This document shows, one piece after another, positions 7,021-12,260 of a stretch of 13,536 bases of DNA. Below the pieces are notes generated by a model. It was not told the origin of the DNA. It ran no database searches and saw only the letters and a program-made list of their open reading frames with translations. A program made the translations under genes and the position numbers. The stretch covers positions 1 to 13,536 of the forward strand of contig URAN01000074.1 in the NCBI GenBank assembly GCA_900545865.1, read 5' to 3'. Positions within the stretch are counted from its first letter, which is position 1, and every line of letters begins with the position of its first letter. This DNA is from an uncultured Eubacteriales bacterium (GTDB lineage: Bacteria; Bacillota; Clostridia; Monoglobales; Monoglobaceae).

Positions 7021-7053
7021 ATAATATAAAAATAATATAAAAATAATATAAAA
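7021..7053 (+). repeat. Three tandem ATAATATAAAA repeats upstream of tRNA-Pro
   Basis: Three exact 11-bp copies begin at 7021, 7032 and 7043 and end 14 bp before the -35 box of the tRNA-Pro promoter. A-tracts phased near one helical turn suggest an UP element or bent DNA; the role is inferred. Confidence 0.75.
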
Positions 7054-7067
7054 AGCGGAAAAAACGC

Positions 7068-7096
7068 TTGACTTTTACAACATAATAGGTTATAAT
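7068..7096 (+). promoter_or_regulatory. Promoter of tRNA-Pro
   Basis: TTGACT (7068-7073), 17-bp spacer, TATAAT (7091-7096). The mature tRNA starts 12 bp after the -10 box. Confidence 0.9.
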
Positions 7097-7107
7097 ATAT
7101 AAGTTGT

Positions 7108-7184
7108 CGGGGCGTGGCGCAGTTTGGTAGCGCACTTGGTTTGGGACCAAGGGGCCGCAGGTTCGAATCCTGTCGCCCCGACCA
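7108..7184 (+). tRNA. tRNA-Pro(TGG)
   Basis: A 77-nt cloverleaf with encoded CCA. The acceptor stem is CGGGGCG/CGCCCCG, the anticodon stem CTTGG/CCAAG holds loop TTTGGGA with anticodon TGG, and the T arm has GGTTCGAATCC. An integrase gene lies convergently just downstream, which makes this tRNA the likely attachment site of the right-hand element. Confidence 0.96.
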
Positions 7185-7188
7185 GTGC

Positions 7189-7234
7189 AAAAACCCTTGA
7201 AAATGCTTTAAAAACGGCGTTTTCAAGGGTTTTT
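7189..7234. terminator. Bidirectional terminator for tRNA-Pro and the integrase
   Basis: A 15-bp perfect stem AAAAACCCTTGAAAA and its complement, with T runs on both strands, sits between the convergent tRNA-Pro and integrase genes. It is the covarying counterpart of the hairpin at 2122-2167. Confidence 0.85.
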
Positions 7235-7253
7235 CTTTTGTTTTTCAGAGGGT

Positions 7254-7308
7254 TCATTTTGGCTCATTTAGGGTCATTTTGCGATAAAAAAGTTGTCAAA
7301 AAGTTGTC
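7254..7308 (+). repeat. Two sets of short direct repeats, putative integrase arm sites
   Basis: TCATTTT (last base A in the middle copy) begins at 7254, 7264 and 7274, a 10-bp period. AAAAAGTTGTC is repeated in tandem at 7287-7297 and 7298-7308. Tyrosine integrases of phages and Tn916-type elements bind short direct repeats near the core site with their N-terminal domain. The sets are kept in copy A. Confidence 0.55.
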
Positions 7309-7324
7309 AGATTTTTTAAAGTAC

Positions 7325-8359
7325 TTAGTATTTAATCTCACTCATTTTGTTTGCAATAGATGTTTGTTGACTCTTGCGAATTTCAGCATATATATCCATT
7401 GTTGTGTGAATATCCGAATGTCCCATTATGTATTGCAATTCCTTAACCGACAAATCAGCTTCCACGCCCAAAGATGCAAATGCGTGTCTTAACTGATGCG
7501 GTGTAAATGAGATATTGTGTTTCTTTTTATATCCGTCTGTGATAATTCTCAATTGTTTTTGAGTATATGGCGATTTTCCGTTATCTCTACTAAACAAATA
7601 ACCCTCAAAATTTTTCGTCATACGCTTTTTGAGTTCGGAAAGCAACGGCACGGCTCTTTCCCCTGCTTCTGTTTTTGGCTGATGTTTCAAAACAGGTCTG
7701 TTTCCGTCCCAAACAATTTTTTTGTTTATGTATATCAGATTGTTATCAAAATCAATATCTTCATTCGTCAATGCACACGCCTCTGACATTCTAAGTCCCG
7801 TATATACCAAAAAATAGAAGAGAAAATCATCCCCCTCATAATTGGACGTTACAATTTTTATATCATCTTCCGACGGTGCTTTCCGAGCCTTTTTGCCAAG
7901 TCCCGACGGAATCGGTACAGACGAAATAAAATTATCGTTGACATAACCCCTGACGAAAGCGTATTCAAAAATCATATTCAACACACTTTTTCTTGTTGCA
8001 ACATATTTGTGAGAATACTTATTTGCTTTCAATTTTTTAAAGTATTTATCTATGTCAAACGGTGTTATATTCACGATACTTAATTCACGGAATCGCTCTT
8101 TGACTTGTGCATAAGCGGCTTTATAAGTTTTGTACCACGTCACAGGGTCTAAATCTTCTCGCTTGATTTTTTCCCATTCTTCGGCAACATCTTTGAACAA
8201 CTTACCCTTTTGAACCTCACCTGTGTATTCTATCATCTGATTCTCAATATCTCTGAGCGCCTTTTTCTCTGTAGGCTCGGCACTGTAAAAATACATCTTT
8301 TTTCCGTTTATCGTCTTTGTCTTGCACCAACGTCCGTCATTGCGTCTGGTAAGTGCCAT
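7325..8359 (-). CDS. int: Tyrosine-type integrase of the right-hand element
   Basis: This 344-residue site-specific recombinase has an N-terminal arm-binding region (residues 1-45, RRNDGRWCKTKTINGKK), a SAM-like core-binding domain (about 55-150) and a catalytic domain. All catalytic residues are present: Arg190 (TGLR), Lys229 (QPKTEAGERAVPL), His288-x2-Arg291 (HQLRH), His314 (MGHSD) and the nucleophile Tyr324 (DIYAEI). It therefore looks active. It should cut and join DNA at the tRNA-Pro end of the element. A GAGG ribosome binding site precedes the ATG. I find no clear promoter of its own; transcription may continue from the HicBA promoter across the 95-bp gap. It is full length for the Tn916/phage integrase family. 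Confidence 0.95.
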   Translation of the reverse strand: MALTRRNDGRWCKTKTINGKKMYFYSAEPTEKKALRDIENQMIEYTGEVQKGKLFKDVAEEWEKIKREDLDPVTWYKTYKAAYAQVKERFRELSIVNITPFDIDKYFKKLKANKYSHKYVATRKSVLNMIFEYAFVRGYVNDNFISSVPIPSGLGKKARKAPSEDDIKIVTSNYEGDDFLFYFLVYTGLRMSEACALTNEDIDFDNNLIYINKKIVWDGNRPVLKHQPKTEAGERAVPLLSELKKRMTKNFEGYLFSRDNGKSPYTQKQLRIITDGYKKKHNISFTPHQLRHAFASLGVEADLSVKELQYIMGHSDIHTTMDIYAEIRKSQQTSIANKMSEIKY

Positions 8360-8454
8360 TATTCCTCATATCCTCTCCGATTTATTATCTGTCATAATCT
8401 TTTTTACGGCTTGCAAACACTACATCGGTCATAACCCGAATTTTGCGCTTTGTA

Positions 8455-8673
8455 TCATAATTCCCTCAAAAAATCTTCAAGTTCAATATGTGCCATTGAT
8501 AAAATGCTTTTCAGTGTGCCTTTTGCCACCTCTGAATGATTGGGGATAATTACAACGTATTTTTGATTGGCGTATTTCATATGACTTCCCTTTTGGCTCA
8601 CAAACCCAAACCCGAATTTTTCTAATGTTTTAATAACCGTTTTCGGCGGCAAGACAGGATATTTTGACCCCAT
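8455..8673 (-). CDS. hicA: HicA-family toxin (mRNA interferase)
   Basis: The 72-residue protein has the HicA double-stranded-RNA-binding-like fold: KTVIKTLEKFGF, then the catalytic region QKGSHMKY with His31, then IIPNHSEVAKGTLKSIL. HicA toxins cleave mRNA when free of their antitoxin. The start codon overlaps the antitoxin stop by one base (TAATG), so it is translationally coupled and made after the antitoxin. It is full length and the catalytic His is present, so probably functional. Confidence 0.9.
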   Translation of the reverse strand: MGSKYPVLPPKTVIKTLEKFGFGFVSQKGSHMKYANQKYVVIIPNHSEVAKGTLKSILSMAHIELEDFLREL

Positions 8674-8879
8674 TATACTGCTACCTCCAACGTCGTTATA
8701 AACACCGGTGATTGTTCCGTATCGGGTTTGCTGTCCTCATAATAAAGAGCCAAAGCCTCTGACAAATTTGCGATTGCTTCATCAATGCTTTTCCCCTGTG
8801 ACGCAACTCCCGTTTCTATACTTGTCGCAACATACCAATCTTCTTCTTTTTGAATATATACGGTTGATTTAACTGACAT
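8673..8879 (-). CDS. hicB: HicB-family antitoxin, short form
   Basis: The 68-residue protein has the HicB pattern of partial RNase H fold: STVYIQKEEDWYVATSIETGVASQGKSIDEAIANLSEALALYYED. It should bind and neutralise HicA. It ends soon after the fold (SPVFITTLEVAV) and lacks the C-terminal HTH or ribbon-helix-helix of longer HicB proteins, so autoregulation may need another protein. The antitoxin comes first in the operon. A GAGGAG-type ribosome binding site and a consensus promoter precede it. The pair probably stabilises the element. Confidence 0.88.
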   Translation of the reverse strand: MSVKSTVYIQKEEDWYVATSIETGVASQGKSIDEAIANLSEALALYYEDSKPDTEQSPVFITTLEVAV

Positions 8880-8911
8880 AAATATGCTCCTCTCTTTATC
8901 TGATATATTTT

Positions 8912-8940
8912 ATTATATGGCATTTCGCTCAAATTATCAA
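8912..8940 (-). promoter_or_regulatory. Promoter of the hicBA operon
   Basis: On the minus strand, TTGATA (8935-8940) and TATAAT (8912-8917) are separated by 17 bp, about 32 bp before the antitoxin start. It may also feed the integrase gene. Confidence 0.8.
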
Positions 8941-8991
8941 TATACCTTTCATAACTCCACCCCTTTTTCATTCCATAGTTTTACAAAGAGA

Positions 8992-9966
8992 TTAATCTAT
9001 ACCGTTCAAAATATTTACAAGAGCGTTATATGTGCTTATGTAATCCTGAACATCTGTAGGCGTGTCTCTAATCCACCACAACTCATCACGCGCTTCATCA
9101 TACATTCCATTAATATAATAATTTACAGCCTTATTCAGTCCTGTAGAAAACAGGTAGTTGTTAAGGTCTTTTTGCGCCCAACGCTCATATAATTGCACCC
9201 ACGCCAAATCATATGGTGACAGCTTATAAGTTTGTTTAAGCCAACCTGATTCAGCCAAAGCTTCATAATACAAGCCACTGTCTATATAATTTTCTATTTT
9301 ATCCAACCACGCATTAATTGCATCCGAATACTTTATTGCATATTCAACCTTTGCATACAGCTGATTAAAAAATGCTCCTTCTGATTCGTTAAGAGCCAAA
9401 CTCTTGTTTTCCTTTTCTTCTGCTATATATTTATTGAGAGATTCAAGCGCACTATAATAGTATCCTCTTCGATATTGAATCAAGGCATCTCTGCACCCTT
9501 TATGATACGATTCATTATCGTCAGGCTCTATAACATCATAATATCCCTCTGAATCACAGACTTGTACTGTCATTTTTTTAACCTTATCAAAAAATGATAT
9601 ATACACATATGCAACAGTTCCAAATAACTCTTTTGAATACAAAAGAGTCGTTCCTGCAAGAGAATCCTCATAATTAACTAAATACTCAGAATTATCTTTT
9701 GTTTCGAAAATATTAAATCCATTAGTTTCAAGTAATTGTCGATAAGAATGATACTCATCTTCCGTCACATACGGATAACAATATATTACGTGATTTCTAT
9801 GTATAATATGTTCCTCACTCCAGTACCCTATCCCCTCTCTGAACGCAGGTATTTCAGTACCCAGATAATACTCAACATCCTCATCGGCAAAAACCGTTAC
9901 CCCTTGCATTATGCACGCCGAACACATAACGCAACAAACCAATACCAAGCATAAAATCCTTTTCAT
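8992..9966 (-). CDS. Secreted TPR-like protein of unknown function
   Basis: The 324-residue product starts with a signal peptide (MKRILCLVLVCC... VTVFA) with likely cleavage after Ala27. The cysteines before it do not form a good lipobox, so I expect a released or wall-associated protein. Residues 30-160 are a Tyr-rich region I do not recognise. Residues 165-324 are helical with three similar units: YRRGYYYSALESLNKYI, IDSGLYYEALAESGWL and YINGMYDEARDELWWI. Their G-x-Y-x-x-A pattern resembles tetratricopeptide repeats, which bind proteins. An AGGGAGA ribosome binding site precedes the ATG. It lies among element genes, between hicBA and the repressor, and its base composition matches theirs; probably cargo. 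I saw no promoter of high quality upstream. Confidence 0.8.
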   Translation of the reverse strand: MKRILCLVLVCCVMCSACIMQGVTVFADEDVEYYLGTEIPAFREGIGYWSEEHIIHRNHVIYCYPYVTEDEYHSYRQLLETNGFNIFETKDNSEYLVNYEDSLAGTTLLYSKELFGTVAYVYISFFDKVKKMTVQVCDSEGYYDVIEPDDNESYHKGCRDALIQYRRGYYYSALESLNKYIAEEKENKSLALNESEGAFFNQLYAKVEYAIKYSDAINAWLDKIENYIDSGLYYEALAESGWLKQTYKLSPYDLAWVQLYERWAQKDLNNYLFSTGLNKAVNYYINGMYDEARDELWWIRDTPTDVQDYISTYNALVNILNGID

Positions 9967-10127
9967 AATAAAATCTCCCTTGTTTATATATTAATTTTTA
10001 CTATTCTTTTTCCAACTCATCCGCAAAAGCGATCCGAAGTTATAATAATTATACCTTACGATTTAATCACAGTATATAAATCACGTACTTACACATACCA
10101 ACATTTGTAGGAACGCAAAAAGTAATT

Positions 10128-10847
10128 TTATACCTTTGCTTTTGTTTTAAGACTTGATTTTATATCGGCGACCAAATCATCTTCAATATTAGTATCAGAG
10201 CGAGTTTGATTTATATCAATTTGCCTTTGTAATCCGTTTTCGAGAGCATCCAAAGAGGCAAGTGACATCGTAGACAATGCAGGGAAAATCTTATTTCCGG
10301 CTACAAGAATAGGAAATGCAGTGTCTCCGGAATAATCTACCGAAAGCGCTGTCGCAGTTGCCTTGTTTTTGATAACAATGCTCATTTTATCAAAAAGCGA
10401 ATTGAGATCAGCTTCTGTCCCGATTAACATTTGAGGGATTTTATCATCAAGCGAAAAATCATTTAAATGATAAAACCACATATATGAATTATTGATATTG
10501 AGCTTATCATTCAAGTCTTCAAAAAAATCATCTTTTTGATATTTGTTAATCATAAGCTGATGTATTCTGCATTTAAGCATAGCTCGTTGGGCTTCGCTTA
10601 AGTTTCGAATATCGTCTAAGGTGAGTTTCATTGTTTTTTCGGTATCTGTTAAATCCGTCCTGCCAAGCAAATAATCCGTTGTCACGCCGAAATAATCGGC
10701 AATTTTTTCAATTGTTTCCGCACTCGGAACAGTGCCTCGTTCAGACCAATTAACAAACGAATTTTTTGACAACTTTAAATCTGTCAGCAGTTTGTTCTTT
10801 GAAATATTTTTTCTCTCAATTAATTCAAGAGTTCTCTCTAAAAACAT
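10128..10847 (-). CDS. XRE-family repressor with a long C-terminal domain
   Basis: Residues 1-64 are a helix-turn-helix of the XRE/Cro type (KNKLLTDLKLSKNSFVNWSERGTVPSAETIEKIADYFGVTTDYLLGRTD). The remaining 175 residues are unrecognised. They are largely helical and have no Ser-Lys LexA-type protease signature that I can see, so induction by self-cleavage is not supported. I chose the ATG at 10847, giving 239 residues, because the AGGAAG ribosome binding site is well spaced from it and too close to a GTG two codons upstream. It is divergent from the small membrane-protein genes and faces two operator-like palindromes, so it is the likely repressor of that promoter and of itself. Confidence 0.9.
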   Translation of the reverse strand: MFLERTLELIERKNISKNKLLTDLKLSKNSFVNWSERGTVPSAETIEKIADYFGVTTDYLLGRTDLTDTEKTMKLTLDDIRNLSEAQRAMLKCRIHQLMINKYQKDDFFEDLNDKLNINNSYMWFYHLNDFSLDDKIPQMLIGTEADLNSLFDKMSIVIKNKATATALSVDYSGDTAFPILVAGNKIFPALSTMSLASLDALENGLQRQIDINQTRSDTNIEDDLVADIKSSLKTKAKV

Positions 10848-10912
10848 TTTCACATCTTCCTTTCGTAATAATTACTAAATTCAATCTAACTTTTTTGTGC
10901 AAATCCCCAAAT

Positions 10913-10957
10913 TTCCTCATATGATGAATATTTATATTGACTTTCCTCATTTGAGGA
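10913..10957. promoter_or_regulatory. Operator pair of switch 1
   Basis: O2 (10944-10957) is TCCTCATTTGAGGA, an inverted repeat filling the spacer of the rightward promoter. O1 (10913-10928) is the related but imperfect TTCCTCATATGATGAA. Their centres are 30 bp apart, about three helical turns, suiting cooperative binding by the adjacent XRE repressor. Confidence 0.7.
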
Positions 10958-10965
10958 TGTATAAT
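10937..10965 (+). promoter_or_regulatory. Rightward promoter of switch 1
   Basis: TTGACT (10937-10942), 17-bp spacer containing O2, TATAAT (10960-10965). It drives the two small membrane-protein genes, and repressor bound at O2 would exclude polymerase. Confidence 0.85.
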
Positions 10966-10972
10966 ATAAATA

Positions 10973-10982
10973 TAACAAGTTA
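10973..10982. promoter_or_regulatory. TAACAAGTTA inverted repeat at the switch 1 transcription start
   Basis: This TAAC/GTTA palindrome begins 8 bp after the -10 box. Its exact reverse complement, TAACTTGTTA, sits at the same distance from the -10 box of switch 2, which suggests a shared regulator. Confidence 0.5.
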
Positions 10983-11001
10983 CCAAAGCGAGGTGAGAAA
11001 A

Positions 11002-11262
11002 ATGCTAAGCCTATTCAAAAAGATACATTTCTTACTCACAAGGACACGTTATCCCAATGAGTATAAACATCTGTTCGACGGCAGTACGCTTTCCTGTTAC
11101 TTTTCCGAAGAGGAACAAAGGATATACCATTATTACCTACGCCGTGAAATGTATCGTCAAGATGAGCTCCGCTTTTGGATTGTCACGCTTTTGGTTGTCA
11201 TATTATCCTGCTTACCAATTCTGCTGTTTGTGATATTTCTTTTCCGTATTGGACTGTTATAG
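11002..11262 (+). CDS. Small C-terminally anchored membrane protein 1 (EEE-helix-TM)
   Basis: The 86-residue protein has a basic N-terminus (LFKKIHFLLTRTRYP), the motif FSEEEQRIYHYYLRREM (34-50) that begins an amphipathic helix, and one strong membrane segment near the C-terminus (about 58-82). No signal peptide is seen, so the bulk should be cytoplasmic with the tail in the membrane. The start is the ATG after AAAGCGAGGTGAGAAAA. It is the first gene under the repressed rightward promoter of switch 1. The following gene encodes a similar protein. Function unknown; small membrane proteins at this position in phages often act in superinfection exclusion or host takeover, an inference only. Confidence 0.75.
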   Translation: MLSLFKKIHFLLTRTRYPNEYKHLFDGSTLSCYFSEEEQRIYHYYLRREMYRQDELRFWIVTLLVVILSCLPILLFVIFLFRIGLL

Positions 11263-11291
11263 CAATAACAGCCACAATAAGCGAAAGCGAG

Positions 11292-11510
11292 GTGAGAAAA
11301 ATATACAAGCGTCCTAAACACTATGAGTTTTTCCACCAAGACCCTTTCATCGGTTTTACCGAAGAAGAACAGCGGCTTTTTAACGAATACATCGCATATT
11401 ATGAACAGCGGCAAAAACGTGTCCGTAACATAAGCTATAAAACATCGTATATACCGTGGTTTATAACAGCCGTTTTACTTGCCATAACGCTATTAAGATT
11501 GTTACCGTAA
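11292..11510 (+). CDS. Small C-terminally anchored membrane protein 2, start codon abnormal
   Basis: The frame encodes a protein built like its neighbour: YKRPKHYEFFHQDP, then FTEEEQRLFNEYIAYYEQRQKR, then a membrane segment (IPWFITAVLLAITLLRLL) at the C-terminus. The 19 bases AAAGCGAGGTGAGAAAAAT at 11284-11302 are identical to those at the neighbour's start (10985-11003), but the next base is A, not G, so the expected start codon reads ATA (11301). I give the first conventional in-frame codon, GTG at 11292, which overlaps the ribosome binding site and is a poor start. The gene may be silenced by this change, weakly translated from ATA, or coupled to gene 1. Its 3' end overlaps the opposing gene by 50 bp. 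Confidence 0.6.
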   Translation: MRKIYKRPKHYEFFHQDPFIGFTEEEQRLFNEYIAYYEQRQKRVRNISYKTSYIPWFITAVLLAITLLRLLP

Positions 11511-11802
11511 TACCTACGCACCATCGAATCACCGTTCCTAAATGATTCTTGTGAGTGCGTACCATATCGTGATATTCTGCAAAAAGCTCTTCTTCTATAT
11601 GCAGGCGTTTCGGTGGTTCGTAAAGCGATACAAGCTTCTTTCCTTTGAGAGTGTTTATTATAAAATTTGTTTCTTCCCAATCAAACGGAAACAAATCATA
11701 AAACTTTTTGTTTATAAGGAACGTTCGTCCATCGACAGAGTTTGAGTTAATCAGTATCTTAATAAACTTTCTCTGCCTTTGCTCGTTTGGTTCAAGCTTC
11801 AT
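11461..11802 (-). CDS. Small C-terminally anchored membrane protein 3, paired with an XRE regulator
   Basis: The 113-residue protein has a charged N-terminal region (MKLEPNEQRQRKFIKIL), a segment like a small winged helix (FYDLFPFDWEETNFIINTLKGKKLVSLYEPP, 35-64), then HIEEELFAEYHDMVRTHKNH and a membrane segment (about 90-108) ending in KRLL. The EEE-helix-TM end resembles the two proteins on the opposite strand. Its ATG overlaps the stop of the upstream XRE gene (ATGA), with AGAGGTC as ribosome binding site, so the two are coupled. It may report membrane state to the regulator or act as an exclusion protein; neither is shown. Its last codons overlap the convergent gene. Confidence 0.75.
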   Translation of the reverse strand: MKLEPNEQRQRKFIKILINSNSVDGRTFLINKKFYDLFPFDWEETNFIINTLKGKKLVSLYEPPKRLHIEEELFAEYHDMVRTHKNHLGTVIRWCVGITVTILIALWQVKRLL

Positions 11803-12026
11803 CGGTTGACCTCTTTTCTGTCGGTTCTGCCGAGTAAGTAGTCAACCGACACATCGAGATAGTCGGCAATCTTAGCAAGACTGATACACGAAATCGCTTT
11901 ACCTTTGGCGAACTCGGAAATCGTGTTCACACCAAAACCTAATGTATCGAGCATACCCGACACGCTTTTGTGTTGACTTTTAAGCAACGCTTTAATGCGT
12001 TCCGCTGCTTCTTGTGTATTATACAT
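11799..12026 (-). CDS. Short XRE-family repressor of switch 2
   Basis: The 75-residue protein is almost entirely a helix-turn-helix (MLDTLGFGVNTISEFAKGKAISCISLAKIADYLDVSVDYLLGRTD). The end of this domain, IADYxxVxxDYLLGRTD, matches the larger repressor at 10128-10847. There is no effector domain. A GAGGTG ribosome binding site precedes the ATG. It is divergent from the phosphoesterase gene and faces two operator-like repeats, so it probably represses that promoter and its own. It is co-translated with membrane protein 3. Confidence 0.9.
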   Translation of the reverse strand: MYNTQEAAERIKALLKSQHKSVSGMLDTLGFGVNTISEFAKGKAISCISLAKIADYLDVSVDYLLGRTDRKEVNR

Positions 12027-12064
12027 AAGAAATGCACCTCATTTTTGGTTAATCATACAAAACA

Positions 12065-12109
12065 CACGCAATCACGTGATTTTGTATTGACATTCACGCA
12101 ATAGCGTGA
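12065..12109. promoter_or_regulatory. Operator pair of switch 2
   Basis: O2 (12094-12109) is the perfect inverted repeat TCACGC-AATA-GCGTGA filling the promoter spacer. O1 (12065-12079), CACGCAATCACGTGA, matches it at 13 of 15 bases and begins exactly 30 bp earlier. The spacing equals that of switch 1, but the sequence is different. Confidence 0.75.
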
Positions 12110-12115
12110 TACAAT
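12087..12115 (+). promoter_or_regulatory. Rightward promoter of switch 2
   Basis: TTGACA (12087-12092), 17-bp spacer containing O2, TACAAT (12110-12115). It should drive the phosphoesterase and the following small genes through a leader of about 140 nt. A weak leftward -10 (TATGAT on the minus strand, about 12050) may serve the XRE gene. Confidence 0.85.
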
Positions 12116-12122
12116 ATAAATG

Positions 12123-12132
12123 TAACTTGTTA
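12123..12132. promoter_or_regulatory. TAACTTGTTA inverted repeat at the switch 2 transcription start
   Basis: This is the reverse complement of the palindrome at 10973-10982. It lies within the longer inverted repeat TGTAAC-TT-GTTACA (12121-12134) and starts 8 bp after the -10 box, as in switch 1. Confidence 0.5.
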
Positions 12133-12156
12133 CACAACAAAATCACAACAAAAACA

Positions 12157-12233
12157 CTTGCGAATATCGACGCAAGAAAAGTTATAAAATTATCACTTAT
12201 TACATTATAACCTAACTTGCCCGATAATGCAAG
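12157..12233 (+). other. Two similar stem-loops in the phosphoesterase leader
   Basis: Stem-loop 1 (12157-12176) is CTTGCG/CGCAAG with an 8-nt loop. Stem-loop 2 (12216-12233) is CTTGC/GCAAG with an 8-nt loop. Both are preceded by AC or AA and followed by AAAA. They may be RNA structures or binding sites. On the minus strand, loop 1 is followed by a T-rich run and could terminate leftward transcription. Confidence 0.45.
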
Positions 12234-12260
12234 AAAAATTTTCAAGAAAGGATGATAAAA

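Larger units (their letters stand above)
7181..7316 (+). repeat. 136-bp tRNA-flanking repeat, copy B, adjoining the integrase gene
   Basis: This is the direct partner of copy A (2040-2175), in opposite orientation. It runs from the tRNA-Pro CCA through the terminator and two direct-repeat sets, and ends 8 bp before the integrase stop codon. Lying between the tRNA target and the integrase gene, it fits an element end (attL or attR) with integrase arm sites. Confidence 0.85.

Noticed and set aside
7021..7053. CRISPR-like direct repeats
   Set aside because: The 11-bp units are contiguous, low-complexity and have no spacers or cas genes.
10897..11001. In-frame upstream ATG extending membrane protein 1 by 35 residues
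   Set aside because: It would put coding sequence across the operators and promoter and lacks a ribosome binding site; ATG 11002 has a strong one.
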